NCBI RefSeq assembly: GCF_003122385.1
Contig: NZ_CP029255.1
Span: forward strand, 1,550,001-1,614,000
Reading direction: 5' to 3'
DNA: 64,000 bases
Source: Flavobacterium crocinum
Lineage (GTDB): Bacteria; Bacteroidota; Bacteroidia; Flavobacteriales; Flavobacteriaceae
A model generated the notes under the pieces. It had not been told where the DNA came from. It searched no databases and saw only the letters and a list, made by a program, of their open reading frames with translations. Positions within the stretch are counted from its first letter, which is position 1; the number at the start of each line of letters is the position of its first letter. Position numbers and translations under genes: made by a program. Positions 28,952 to 38,477 of this stretch are shown here, in pieces.

Positions 28952-31051
28952 ATGGCAGTTTTAGCAAAAATTAGACAGCGTTCCGCTTTATTGATAGGAG
29001 TTATTGCACTTGCATTATTTGCATTTATAATACAAGACTTAATCGGTAAGGGAACATTTAGTCAAAGTTCAAAAGATGTAGGAAGCATCGATGGAAAAGA
29101 TATTTCATTTGAAGACTTTAGAATTAAAGTTAGTAATGTTGAAAAAAGTGGGCAGGGTATAACTTCCACTGAAGCTGCAAACAGAGTTTGGGATCAAGAA
29201 GTTTCAATCGCTTTATTGTCATCTCAATTTGAAAAATTAGGATTAAGAGTAGGTCAGAAACACTTACTTGAGGTTTTAAAATCAGATCCAAATATTGGTA
29301 AAAACCCAATGTTCTTAAATGCAGCAGGATTATTTGATGAAGTTAAGTTTAAAGATTACTTCAGCTCAAATCCGGAAGCAAAAGAATACATCGCTCAAAA
29401 AGAGAAAGATGCTGAATTGAATGCTAAATTTCAAATCTATAATACTTTAATTAAGTCAGGACTTTACACAACTGCTAGTGAAGGAAAACTGAAGTATGAA
29501 ATGGAAGCAAACAAAGTAAGCTTTGCTTATGCTGCAGCTCCTTATTCTTCTATTAAAGACAGTGAAGTAAAAATTTCTGATTCTGATATCGTAGATTATA
29601 TGAAGAAAAACGAGAAAAAATTCAAAGCGGATGCAACTCGTGAAATTCAATATGTTTTAGTAGAAGACAAAGCTTCTAAAGAAGATGAGGCTGAAATTAA
29701 AGCTAAATTAACTGCATTGTTATCAGGAAGTGTTGTTTACAATGCAAAAACGGGTAAAAACGATACATTGCCAGGATTTAGAAATGCAACAAACATTGCT
29801 GAATTTGTAAATGCAAATTCTGATGTTCCTTACGATTCAACTTATGTGGCTAAAAATAACCTTCCTGCTGTAGATGCTGATAAATTATTCAGCTTACCTG
29901 CGGGAGCAATTTACGGACCATATGTGTACGGAAGATATTATGCAATTTCTAAATCTTTAGGATTTAAAGCTGGTGTTAATGCAAAAGCGAGTCATATCTT
30001 AATTGGTTACGAAGGATCTCAGACACCAAACCAAAAAGAAAAAAGAACTAAAGAAGAAGCTAAGGCTAAAGCTGAAGAAATTTTAGCTCAGGTTCAGGCT
30101 AATCCGGATAGTTTTATGATGTTGGCTTTCACGAGTTCTGATGATTCATCTGCTCAGCAAGGTGGTGATTTAGGATATTTTGGTCAGGGACAAATGGTTA
30201 AACCATTCAATGATTTTGTATTCAACAACGGAATTGGAAAAGTTGGTTTAGTTGAAACTCCTTTCGGATTTCACGTAATCAAAATTACAGACAAACAAGA
30301 CGGAATTCGTTTAGCTACAATCGCTCAGAAAATTGAGCCATCTGAAGCTACTTCTGATAAAGTATTTACTTTGGCAACTAAATTCGAAATGGACGCAGCT
30401 GACAAAGATTTTAATGCAGCAGCTAAAGCATTAGGCTTAAAAGTTGCTCCGGTTGTAAATGCTAAAGCTATGGATGAGGCGTTTGGTCCATTAGGAAACC
30501 AACGTAACATTGTAAGATGGGCATTTGATAAAGAAACAGGTAAAGGAGATGTTAAACGTTTCGAAATCGCTAATATTGGACATGTTATTGCTCAATATAA
30601 AGGAGAAAACAAATCAGGTTTAGTTTCTGTTGATATGGCAAGACCTTATGTTGAGCCAATCCTGAAAAACAAGAAAAAAGCAGAATTGTTAAAAGCTAAA
30701 ATGACAGGATCAAGCATTGAAGCTGTTGCTAAAGCGGCAGGAGTTGCTGTTCAGCAAGCTACAGATGTAACTTTAGATAACCCGGTTTTACCAGGTGGAG
30801 TTGGGCAAGAGCCAAGAGTTGTGGGTAATGCATTTGCTTTAACTGCAAACAAAATCTCTGCTCCAATTGAAGGAAATACTGGAGTTTATGTAGTGAAAAA
30901 CATTAAAACTGTGAAAGCTCCTGCAATTGCTAATCACGCTGCTTATGTAGAGAAAGTAAAAGCTCAAAGCGCTAATGATGCTAGCAGAGTATTACCTGCA
31001 TTGAAAAACAATGCAAAAATCGAAGACAACAGATTACAGTTCAATTACTAA
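28952..31051 (+). CDS. PpiD-like membrane-anchored peptidyl-prolyl isomerase / SurA-N protein
   Basis: 699 residues. One N-terminal transmembrane segment (about 12-30, LLIGVIALALFAFIIQDLIG) anchors a periplasmic chaperone. SurA/PpiD-type N-terminal helices follow (DISFEDFRIKVSNVEKSGQG, VWDQEVSIALLSSQFEKLGL). A parvulin domain lies at about 345-455 (KASHILIGYEG, GGDLGYFGQGQMVKPFNDFVF, VETPFGFHVIKITDK), and a second degenerate region follows. It assists folding of outer-membrane proteins. It ends 23 bases before a strong terminator and is preceded by a 107-base gap that may contain its own promoter. Confidence 0.9.
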   Translation: MAVLAKIRQRSALLIGVIALALFAFIIQDLIGKGTFSQSSKDVGSIDGKDISFEDFRIKVSNVEKSGQGITSTEAANRVWDQEVSIALLSSQFEKLGLRVGQKHLLEVLKSDPNIGKNPMFLNAAGLFDEVKFKDYFSSNPEAKEYIAQKEKDAELNAKFQIYNTLIKSGLYTTASEGKLKYEMEANKVSFAYAAAPYSSIKDSEVKISDSDIVDYMKKNEKKFKADATREIQYVLVEDKASKEDEAEIKAKLTALLSGSVVYNAKTGKNDTLPGFRNATNIAEFVNANSDVPYDSTYVAKNNLPAVDADKLFSLPAGAIYGPYVYGRYYAISKSLGFKAGVNAKASHILIGYEGSQTPNQKEKRTKEEAKAKAEEILAQVQANPDSFMMLAFTSSDDSSAQQGGDLGYFGQGQMVKPFNDFVFNNGIGKVGLVETPFGFHVIKITDKQDGIRLATIAQKIEPSEATSDKVFTLATKFEMDAADKDFNAAAKALGLKVAPVVNAKAMDEAFGPLGNQRNIVRWAFDKETGKGDVKRFEIANIGHVIAQYKGENKSGLVSVDMARPYVEPILKNKKKAELLKAKMTGSSIEAVAKAAGVAVQQATDVTLDNPVLPGGVGQEPRVVGNAFALTANKISAPIEGNTGVYVVKNIKTVKAPAIANHAAYVEKVKAQSANDASRVLPALKNNAKIEDNRLQFNY

Positions 31052-31074
31052 GAACAGGTAATTAATTATCATAC

Positions 31075-31109
31075 AAGCCCGAAACATCTTAGATGTTTCG
31101 GGCTTTTCT
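31075..31109 (+). terminator. Strong intrinsic terminator after the PpiD-like gene
   Basis: A perfect 15-base stem AAGCCCGAAACATCT / AGATGTTTCGGGCTT (31075-31089, 31091-31105) with a one-base centre, then TTCTTTTT. The remaining 220 bases up to the next gene show no feature I can support. Confidence 0.85.
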
Positions 31110-31331
31110 TTTTGCTGTAAATTCTATAATTAAATTTTGTAATATTTTTTTGTTAATTTTCTAAATGTATATAGGAATAATCGAAATTTAATATCAAAAA
31201 TTTGTGATATTCAAATTATTACAGTTAATTTGTCCGAATTTTTATTTTAACATTTCTTTCTGATTTCCAAAATGTTAGAATAAATTCAAAAAACAGGACC
31301 CAAAATCAAATACCTTAACATCAAACATTTA

Positions 31332-31778
31332 ATGTTTTCTATTTTAAAAATTTTTAAAAAGAAGCCGAGAGTTTATACCAAAATTGAAAGCCATATTTTT
31401 GGAATCATTACGGAGCTTTTAAAAGTTGCAAGCACCGACATCAACGTAGATGAGTTGGGTGGTAAATATTATTTGAGTAACGAAGAACAGCATTTTAAAG
31501 TTACAATCCTAAGTAATGATTACGTCATCCGATTAACAAATACACACGATTCTGTAGCAGAGAAATATGATAAATTCTTTGTGGAGGATGTTTTACGAGC
31601 TGTAAAAGAAGAAAAACACCGCAGAATGGAAGTGGTTTATGATTCTATTACAAATAGTATAGAAAAAATGGCTGAGCGTCTGCATAATAGACTTATCGAG
31701 TCTAACGAACAAGAAAGCAAATCTGTTCGCCGACTAGAAACAAAATCAGACAGAAACAATAAGAAGGTAAATTATTAG
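31332..31778 (+). CDS. Hypothetical protein with basic, charged C-terminus
   Basis: 148 residues, not recognised. The N-terminus is basic (ILKIFKKKPRVYTK), the middle is a predicted mixed alpha/beta region (YYLSNEEQHFKVTILSNDYVIRLT), and the last 60 residues are a charged, probably coiled-coil helix (ERLHNRLIESNEQESKSVRRLE) ending in NNKKVNY. No signal peptide. It has its own upstream gap and is convergent with the GHMP kinase gene, 24 bases away. Codon pattern and convincing length support a real gene. Confidence 0.6.
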   Translation: MFSILKIFKKKPRVYTKIESHIFGIITELLKVASTDINVDELGGKYYLSNEEQHFKVTILSNDYVIRLTNTHDSVAEKYDKFFVEDVLRAVKEEKHRRMEVVYDSITNSIEKMAERLHNRLIESNEQESKSVRRLETKSDRNNKKVNY

Positions 31779-31802
31779 CTGTCCTTCTTGTATCTTATAG
31801 TG

Positions 31803-32711
31803 TCACAAAATCATTTCCTCGTAAGTCAGAATGGTTTCGTAACCCTTGTTGTTAAAATATTCTTTCGGATTTTCTTGAGAAACTACCATTACAAAGTCAC
31901 CTCCCCAGGCTCCAAGACTTTTAATTACCCCATTAAAATCAGGAAAAATCGCTTCTTTGATAGTTTGCATTTCCAGAATGTTACTTAAATGAATTTCGTG
32001 TCTCTGTACAGCCGATGCAAATTCTTTTAATGTTTTAGCGTGAAGAATAGCATTGGTAATTTTGTTGTTTTCTGCAACGCTTCGTGCTAAATGATGATTC
32101 TTATTGTTGTTGTAAGCGTAAATAGCAGATTTGCTGTTTTGTTTCTTATTTAGATAGACAAAATAGATATGGTCTTTATAATCAGGATTAAATTCAACTG
32201 GTTTTACAATGTTGTTTTTAATTTGATAAATAACCGGTGTATTGTTTTGTGCGCACGCAATATCATAACCGCTTCCTCCAAAACTATTATTTAATAAAGT
32301 AAAAGCATTAACCTCTGCCCATTGTGCAATATTGTTTATCAGTGTTGAAGAAGTTCCTAATCCCCAATTTCTTGGAAAGGATAAATGGGTGTTAATTTTA
32401 AATCCGTTAGAATTATCTATAAATTTTGGATTTAAAATATAAGCTTCATGAAGAATGTCAATTAAAGTAGATTTTACAGTTTCAACTTTTATTTCCGGTC
32501 TGTTTACGAACTCATCAAATGAAATGGTTTCTTCAAACCATAAATGCTTGTCATAATCGTAGCTTTTCCATTCGATTTCGGTATTGTTTCCGTTTTCAAT
32601 TACCAGATCCTGACCGAATTTTGTTGGTAATGCAAAGGCATCAGCTCCATCTAAAACCAGATATTCTCCAGCAATAAAAAGTTTTCCGTTACTATAAAAT
32701 GTTTTCTTCAT
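31803..32711 (-). CDS. GHMP kinase, GYDIA family (mevalonate-pathway kinase candidate)
   Basis: 302 residues. GHMP features are an N-terminal KLFIAGEYLVLDGADAFALP and the ATP-binding loop NWGLGTSSTLINNIAQWA, followed by the family name motif FGGSGYDIACAQ. C-terminal GAWGGDFVMV is the conserved glycine-rich motif 3. Cytoplasmic. It lies 95 bases downstream of HMG-CoA reductase on the same strand, which supports a role in the mevalonate route to isoprenoids, probably phosphorylating mevalonate or phosphomevalonate. The exact step is inferred. Confidence 0.88.
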   Translation of the reverse strand: MKKTFYSNGKLFIAGEYLVLDGADAFALPTKFGQDLVIENGNNTEIEWKSYDYDKHLWFEETISFDEFVNRPEIKVETVKSTLIDILHEAYILNPKFIDNSNGFKINTHLSFPRNWGLGTSSTLINNIAQWAEVNAFTLLNNSFGGSGYDIACAQNNTPVIYQIKNNIVKPVEFNPDYKDHIYFVYLNKKQNSKSAIYAYNNNKNHHLARSVAENNKITNAILHAKTLKEFASAVQRHEIHLSNILEMQTIKEAIFPDFNGVIKSLGAWGGDFVMVVSQENPKEYFNNKGYETILTYEEMIL

Positions 32712-32806
32712 GCTTCAATTTTAAAACAAATTCCAATACTTAAAACCCAAATTCCATCATAACTGGAATTTGAAATTTTATTTAAAGATTATAATTTTTG
32801 GAATTT

Positions 32807-34129
32807 TTATTTATTTTGTTTTCTTAAGTTTTCAATAAAATCTACCACAGCACTGTGAGAAACGGCTGTTTTCTTAAAATGGGTCTTAATTAAATGACGC
32901 TCTTCGTTGGTAGCCTCAAATTGATTGATGATGTTGTTCAGGTGCATTTTCATATGTCCTTCCTGAATTCCGGTGGTTGTTAAGGAACGTAAAGCAGCAA
33001 AATTTTGCGCTAACCCCGCAACGGCTACAATCTCCATTAATTCTTGTGCAGAAGGATTTTCTAAAATATCTAAACACAATTTTACTAAAGGGTGTAATGA
33101 AGTTAAACCTCCAACTGTTCCTAATGCTAATGGAATTTCCAGCCAGAAAGTAAGAATGCCGTTTTCAATTTTAGCATGAGATAAGCTTGCATATTGTCCG
33201 TTTTTAGAAGCATAAGCGTGAACACCGGCTTCAACGGCTCTAAAATCATTTCCGGTTGCCAAAATTACAGCATCTACGCCATTCATGATCCCTTTATTAT
33301 GAGTAACTGCTCTAAAAGGTTCGACTTCGGCGATTTGCACAGCTTGTACAAAACGCTCGGCAAATTCCTGCGGATTGGTGATGTGTTTTTCAGCTAATTC
33401 GTCGATTGGACACGAAACTTCAGCTCTGACAAGACAGTTTGGAACATAATTAGACAAAATGCTCATAATGACTTCCAGCTTTTCGTCATTTTTTAGTAAA
33501 TCGGAGTTTAGAGCTTCTTCTTTTAATGTCGAAGCAAATTGTTCTAAACACGAATTGATGAAATTGGCCCCCATGCTGTCTTTCGTTTCAAAAGTAGCAT
33601 GAAGCTGATAATAGTTTTCAAGTAAACTTCTTTTGTCTTTTAATTTAACATCCAGAATACCGCCGCCACGCTGCTGCATATTTTTGGTAATGCTTTGGGT
33701 TTCTGAGAAGAATTTAGGTTTTATTTCGTCGAAAAAAGTCTTTAATTTTTCTGCATCTCCATTATAGGTAAAATGAACTTGTCCGATTTTTTCGGTATTG
33801 ATGATTGTTGTTTTAAAACCGCCTCGTGTAGACCAGTATTTGGCTGCTTTTGAAGCTGCTGCTACAACAGAACTTTCTTCAATAGCCATTGGAATGGTTT
33901 TGTATTTTCCGTTGATTAAAAAGTTCGGGGCAACTCCAAGTGGGATATAGAGGTTTGTAATGGTGTTTTCGATAAATTCATCATGCAGTTGCTGAAGCTT
34001 TTCGTCTGAATTCCAGTAATTTCTTATAATATTTTGAGCCTCATCGGGGTTCGAAAAATATTCATTTGCAATCCAGTTGATTTTTTCTTTTTTGGATAAT
34101 TTAGAAAATCCGGCAACAGCGTTGTTCAT
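32807..34129 (-). CDS. mvaA: Hydroxymethylglutaryl-CoA reductase, class II
   Basis: 440 residues, typical for class II (bacterial) HMG-CoA reductases. Motifs: FIENTITNLYIPLGVAPNFL, MAIEESSVVAAASKAAKYW (catalytic glutamate), the RAVTHNKGIMNGVDAVILAT and GNDFRAVEAGVHAYA region with the catalytic lysine and aspartate, the glycine-rich LALGTVGGLTSLHPL, and a C-terminal histidine-containing helix. It interconverts HMG-CoA and mevalonate. Although class II enzymes are often called degradative, the linked GHMP kinase favours a biosynthetic role here. Divergently transcribed from DPP-IV. Confidence 0.95.
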   Translation of the reverse strand: MNNAVAGFSKLSKKEKINWIANEYFSNPDEAQNIIRNYWNSDEKLQQLHDEFIENTITNLYIPLGVAPNFLINGKYKTIPMAIEESSVVAAASKAAKYWSTRGGFKTTIINTEKIGQVHFTYNGDAEKLKTFFDEIKPKFFSETQSITKNMQQRGGGILDVKLKDKRSLLENYYQLHATFETKDSMGANFINSCLEQFASTLKEEALNSDLLKNDEKLEVIMSILSNYVPNCLVRAEVSCPIDELAEKHITNPQEFAERFVQAVQIAEVEPFRAVTHNKGIMNGVDAVILATGNDFRAVEAGVHAYASKNGQYASLSHAKIENGILTFWLEIPLALGTVGGLTSLHPLVKLCLDILENPSAQELMEIVAVAGLAQNFAALRSLTTTGIQEGHMKMHLNNIINQFEATNEERHLIKTHFKKTAVSHSAVVDFIENLRKQNK

Positions 34130-34311
34130 TCTCAGTATATTAAATAATAATGTTGCTGCAAATATACCATTTTAAGAGTTTTGTTTAAAATGTATTTTAA
34201 AAATGAGAACTACGCAATCGTTATTTTTTTTAACATTTAACACTTAAAATGTGTATTATGTTTATTTTTTTTACTAAAATTGGGCTCTTTTTTATATTTA
34301 AATTAATTGTA

Positions 34312-36483
34312 ATGAGTACAAGTAAAATTACTGTAATACTTTTATTTCTGGTTGCGACTGTTTTTGGTCAACAAAAAATCACTATCGAAAATATTTATAG
34401 CGGGGCATTTCGTGCAAAAGGAATGGATGAATTGCAATCTTTGAAAAATACAGACCAATATACTGTATTGAATGTGGATAGAGCAAGCAGAAGCATGCAG
34501 ATTGATTTATATGATTTTGCAACTTTAAAAAAGGTTTCTAATTTAATTGATACAAAAAATCACGCAGCGCTTTCAGAAGGAATTGACAGCTATATTTTTG
34601 ATGCATCCGAAAAGAAAATTTTAATTGCATGCAATACCAATCAAATTTTCCGCCACTCATTTACTGCAGATTATTATTTGTATGACATCGCTTCAAAATC
34701 TTTGACAAAGCTTTTTGATTTTCAGATTCAGGAGCCAACTTTTTCTCCTGACGGAACAAAAATCGCTTACGCTAGAGAAAATAATTTATATGTGTATGAT
34801 ATAGCTTCAAAAAAATCTACTCCAATTACAACTGATGGTAAAAAGAATGCTGTAATAAACGGTATTACGGACTGGGTTTATGAAGAAGAATTTGCTTTTG
34901 TTCGTGCTTTTGACTGGAGCAAAGACAGTAAAAAAGTAGCCTATATTCGTTTTGACGAAAGTCAGGTTCCGGAGTTTTCAATGTCAATGTTTCATAAGGA
35001 TTTGTATCCAACAATTGAGACTTTTAAATATCCTAAAGCAGGAGAGAAAAACTCAGAAGTTTCATTACATATCTATGATGTAGCGGCAGGAGCAACTAAA
35101 AAAGTCGATTTAAGTAAGTATAATGATTTCTACATTGCAAGATTACAATGGACAAATGATGCAAATGTACTTTCTGCACAGGTTTTAAACCGTCATCAGG
35201 ATAATTTAGATTTATTATTTGTTGATGGAAATACAGCAACAGCAAAAGTAGTCTTAAATGAAAAAGACAAAGCTTATGTAGATGTAACAGATAATCTAAC
35301 TTTCTTAAAAGACAATAGTTTTATCTGGACTAGCGAAAAAGATGGTTTCAATCATATTTATTTATATGATAAAACAGGAAAACTTAAAACTCAGGTTACA
35401 AAAGGAAACTGGGAAGTGGTTTCATACTACGGTTTCGACGAAAAAACAAAAACTATTTTCTATCAATCTACAGAAAATGGTTCTATCAACAGAGATATTT
35501 ACAGAGTTGGTTTAGATGGAAAAAACAAAACCCGCTTAACTACAAAAGTTGGAACAAGCGCGGCAACTTTTAGTCCGAACTTCCAATATTTTATTACTAC
35601 TTTCTCAAGTAATTTAGTTCCTACGACTTATACTTTAAATGAGGCTAAAACAGGAAAAGAGCTTCAGGTTATAGAAAACAATCAGGCACTTGCTGATAAA
35701 TTGAAAGGATATAACTTACCGGCAAAAGAATTCTTCGTTTTAAAAACGGCAAAAGGAAACGAATTAAACGCGTGGATTTTAAAACCAAAAGATTTTGATC
35801 CTTCAAAAAAATATCCTGTTTTCATGTACCAATATTCTGGTCCGGGATCACAACAAGTAAACAACGACTGGAACAACTCTGATGATTATTGGTTCTTATC
35901 GCTTACACAACAAGGTTATATTGTAGCGTGTGTTGACGGAAGAGGAACTGGATACAAAGGAGCAGATTTCAAAAAAGTGACTCAAAAAGAATTAGGGAAA
36001 TATGAGGTAGAAGATCAAATCGATGCGGCTAAAGTAATAGGTTCTTATCCTTATGTTGATGCTTCAAGAATTGGAATTTTCGGATGGAGTTATGGTGGTT
36101 TCATGGCTTCCAACTGTATCTTCCAAGGGAATGATGTTTTCAAAATGGCAATTGCTGTTGCGCCGGTAACCAACTGGAGATTCTATGATAGTGTTTACAC
36201 AGAAAGATACATGCAGACACCACAGGAAAATGCAAGTGGTTACGATCAAAACTCACCAATAAACCATGTTGATAAATTAAAAGGCAAATTTTTATTGATT
36301 CACGGTTCAGGAGATGATAACGTTCATGTTCAGAATTCAATGCAGATGATGGAAGCTTTAATCCAGGCAAATAAACAATTTGATTCTCAAATTTATCCGG
36401 ATAAAAATCACGGTATTTATGGCGGAGCTACAAGAATTCAGCTATATAATAAAATGACTAACTTTATCAAACAAAATCTATAA
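34312..36483 (+). CDS. Dipeptidyl peptidase IV (S9 family serine peptidase)
   Basis: 723 residues from ATG 34312, which begins a clean signal peptide (STSKITVILLFLVATVFGQQ); an ATG at 34249 would prefix an implausible hydrophobic extension. The N-terminal beta-propeller (about 30-470) contains the double-Glu loop VYEEEFAFVRAF that binds the substrate amino end. The C-terminal hydrolase has the nucleophile in GIFGWSYGGFMAS, the aspartate in IHGSGDDNVH and the histidine in PDKNHGIYGG. It removes X-Pro or X-Ala dipeptides from periplasmic peptides. Two POT peptide transporters follow, forming a peptide-uptake group. Confidence 0.95.
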   Translation: MSTSKITVILLFLVATVFGQQKITIENIYSGAFRAKGMDELQSLKNTDQYTVLNVDRASRSMQIDLYDFATLKKVSNLIDTKNHAALSEGIDSYIFDASEKKILIACNTNQIFRHSFTADYYLYDIASKSLTKLFDFQIQEPTFSPDGTKIAYARENNLYVYDIASKKSTPITTDGKKNAVINGITDWVYEEEFAFVRAFDWSKDSKKVAYIRFDESQVPEFSMSMFHKDLYPTIETFKYPKAGEKNSEVSLHIYDVAAGATKKVDLSKYNDFYIARLQWTNDANVLSAQVLNRHQDNLDLLFVDGNTATAKVVLNEKDKAYVDVTDNLTFLKDNSFIWTSEKDGFNHIYLYDKTGKLKTQVTKGNWEVVSYYGFDEKTKTIFYQSTENGSINRDIYRVGLDGKNKTRLTTKVGTSAATFSPNFQYFITTFSSNLVPTTYTLNEAKTGKELQVIENNQALADKLKGYNLPAKEFFVLKTAKGNELNAWILKPKDFDPSKKYPVFMYQYSGPGSQQVNNDWNNSDDYWFLSLTQQGYIVACVDGRGTGYKGADFKKVTQKELGKYEVEDQIDAAKVIGSYPYVDASRIGIFGWSYGGFMASNCIFQGNDVFKMAIAVAPVTNWRFYDSVYTERYMQTPQENASGYDQNSPINHVDKLKGKFLLIHGSGDDNVHVQNSMQMMEALIQANKQFDSQIYPDKNHGIYGGATRIQLYNKMTNFIKQNL

Positions 36484-36520
36484 TCTAAATCTTTTAAACT
36501 TAATTAAATAAGCGAATAAT

Positions 36521-38392
36521 ATGGGAGAAAATCAAGTAAAAACTGCGCATCCAAAAGGGCTTTGGGTATTGTTTGGAACGGAGATGTGGGAGCGGTTCAA
36601 TTTTTATGGAATGCGGGCTTTATTGACTTTATTTCTTGTAAATTCATTATTAATGAAAGAAGAAGAAGCTTCGTTAATTTACGGAGGTTTTCTTGGTCTT
36701 TGTTATTTAACTCCAATGCTTGGAGGTTTTGTAGCCGATCGTTATTTAGGAAACAGAAATTGTATCTTATTAGGAGGGTTATTAATGGCTATCGGGCAAT
36801 TTTTATTGTTTACGAGCGGAAGTATTTTTGACGAGAATCAATCTTTAGCTAAAACTGTAATGTATTGCGGATTAGGTGTGATTGTTTTTGGTAATGGATT
36901 CTTTAAGCCGAATATTTCTAGTATGGTTGGAAGTTTGTATCCAAAACAAGAAAAAACAAAGTTAGATACTGCATTTACTATCTTCTACATGGGAATCAAT
37001 ATCGGTGCTTTTTTAGGACAATCTATTTGTCCTCTATTGGGAGATGTAGTTGATAAAGGTGGAGTTAGAGATATCCACGCTTTTAAATGGGGGTTTCTGG
37101 CGGCCTCAGGAGCAATGCTTTTAGGGACTTTGCTTTTTTATGTTTTAAAAAATAAATATGTAGTTTCTCCAGAAGGAAGGCCATTAGGAGGTTTGCCTTC
37201 TAAAAATTTAGCTGATGATTTTGAAGAGGGTGAAGCACAAAAAGCTAATTTCTCTACTAAATCATTAATAGGAGCTGGAGTTGCATTTGTTATTTTAGGT
37301 TTGTTTTTTCACTATGTAGTTGGACAAAATTTAATCTACACTTTGATTTATTCAAGTGGATTGGCTTTAGCGGGATTAATTGTCTCTGATTCGTCTTTAA
37401 CTAAAATTGAAAGAGATAGGATTTATGTAATTTACATTGTTTCATTTTTTATTATATTCTTTTGGGCAGCTTTTGAACAAGCGGGCTCTTCGTTAACTTT
37501 TATTGCAAATAATCAAACAGATAGAAATTTTTTCGGAATTTGGGATATGCCTCCTTCGATGGTACAAATTTTTAATGGCCTTTTTGTTGTGGTATTAGCT
37601 GTTCCTTTCAGTGTATTGTGGGACTACTTAAGAGCGAAAAGTAAAGAACCTATATCGCCAGTAAAATTAGCAATTGGTTTAGTTGTTATTACGGTAAGTT
37701 TCTTTATGATCGCAACTCAGGTTTCTTACATTGGAACTTCTGGATTGTTATTGGTTAAATGGTTAATTTTATTGTATTTCTTAAATACATGTGCAGAATT
37801 ATGTTTGTCTCCAATTGGTTTATCATTAGTTGGTAAATTGTCGCCAAAACGTTTTGCTTCTTTGTTATTTGGAGTTTTCTTTTTATCAAATGCTTCTGGT
37901 TATGCTTTAGGTGGAACTTTAGGGTCAATTTTGCCTCCAACTGGGGATAAATATAAAGCGGCAGAAAAAGTTAATATAGATTTACAGTCCTTATTAGATA
38001 ATAAAATTGTTGCAAATGGGGCAGAATTATTTGCTTTAGCTAAACTGCAGATTGCTAAAATTGACAAGGATAAAGCAAAAGAATTTAATTTAGATGTAGA
38101 AAAAAAGATAGAAACTATAGCTGAAATTAAAAGTCAAAAAGAAATAGCTAAAAAGAAAAATGTAAAATTTGAAACAAATTTTACTGTAAAAGATACTACA
38201 TTTACTGCAAAAGAATTGGATATTATAAAAGAACAAAAAGTTATAACAGTTTCTTATCCAAAGTTTGCTGGATTTGAGATTCATAACCTTTATGAGTTTT
38301 TTATGGTTTTCGTGGTTCTTACTGGTATTGCAGCAATTATATTATTTGCTTTGACTCCAATGTTGAAAAAAATGATGCACGGTGTTAGGTAA
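36521..38392 (+). CDS. POT/PTR-family proton-dependent peptide transporter 1
   Basis: 623 residues, about 14 helices. The family motif FGTEMWERFNFYGMRALL (ExxER) lies in helix 1, ADRYLGNRNCILLGG between helices 2 and 3, and FFKPNISSMVGSLYP in helix 4. The second half has FWAAFEQAGSSLTFIA and AELCLSPIGLSLVGKLSP. Near the C-terminus (about 480-590) there is a lysine-rich soluble insertion between the last helices. It imports di- and tripeptides across the inner membrane, matching the DPP-IV gene 37 bases upstream. A terminator hairpin follows. Confidence 0.95.
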   Translation: MGENQVKTAHPKGLWVLFGTEMWERFNFYGMRALLTLFLVNSLLMKEEEASLIYGGFLGLCYLTPMLGGFVADRYLGNRNCILLGGLLMAIGQFLLFTSGSIFDENQSLAKTVMYCGLGVIVFGNGFFKPNISSMVGSLYPKQEKTKLDTAFTIFYMGINIGAFLGQSICPLLGDVVDKGGVRDIHAFKWGFLAASGAMLLGTLLFYVLKNKYVVSPEGRPLGGLPSKNLADDFEEGEAQKANFSTKSLIGAGVAFVILGLFFHYVVGQNLIYTLIYSSGLALAGLIVSDSSLTKIERDRIYVIYIVSFFIIFFWAAFEQAGSSLTFIANNQTDRNFFGIWDMPPSMVQIFNGLFVVVLAVPFSVLWDYLRAKSKEPISPVKLAIGLVVITVSFFMIATQVSYIGTSGLLLVKWLILLYFLNTCAELCLSPIGLSLVGKLSPKRFASLLFGVFFLSNASGYALGGTLGSILPPTGDKYKAAEKVNIDLQSLLDNKIVANGAELFALAKLQIAKIDKDKAKEFNLDVEKKIETIAEIKSQKEIAKKKNVKFETNFTVKDTTFTAKELDIIKEQKVITVSYPKFAGFEIHNLYEFFMVFVVLTGIAAIILFALTPMLKKMMHGVR

Positions 38393-38414
38393 TTTATAAA
38401 ATAAAAGTGATGAA

Positions 38415-38456
38415 AAACATCAACATTAGATTTTGTCTAATGTTGATGTTTTTTTA
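38415..38456 (+). terminator. Terminator between the two POT transporter genes
   Basis: A perfect 16-base stem AAACATCAACATTAGA / TCTAATGTTGATGTTT (38415-38430, 38436-38451) with a five-base loop and a T-tract. It ends 22 bases before the second transporter's start codon. Confidence 0.85.
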
Positions 38457-38477
38457 TTACTACTAATAAAGTTTACA

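Noticed and set aside
34249..34311. Upstream ATG for DPP-IV
   Set aside because: It adds a hydrophobic stretch before a complete signal peptide that begins at 34312.
38433..38477. Upstream start for the second POT transporter
   Set aside because: It lies inside the terminator hairpin of the previous gene; the family start is at 38478.
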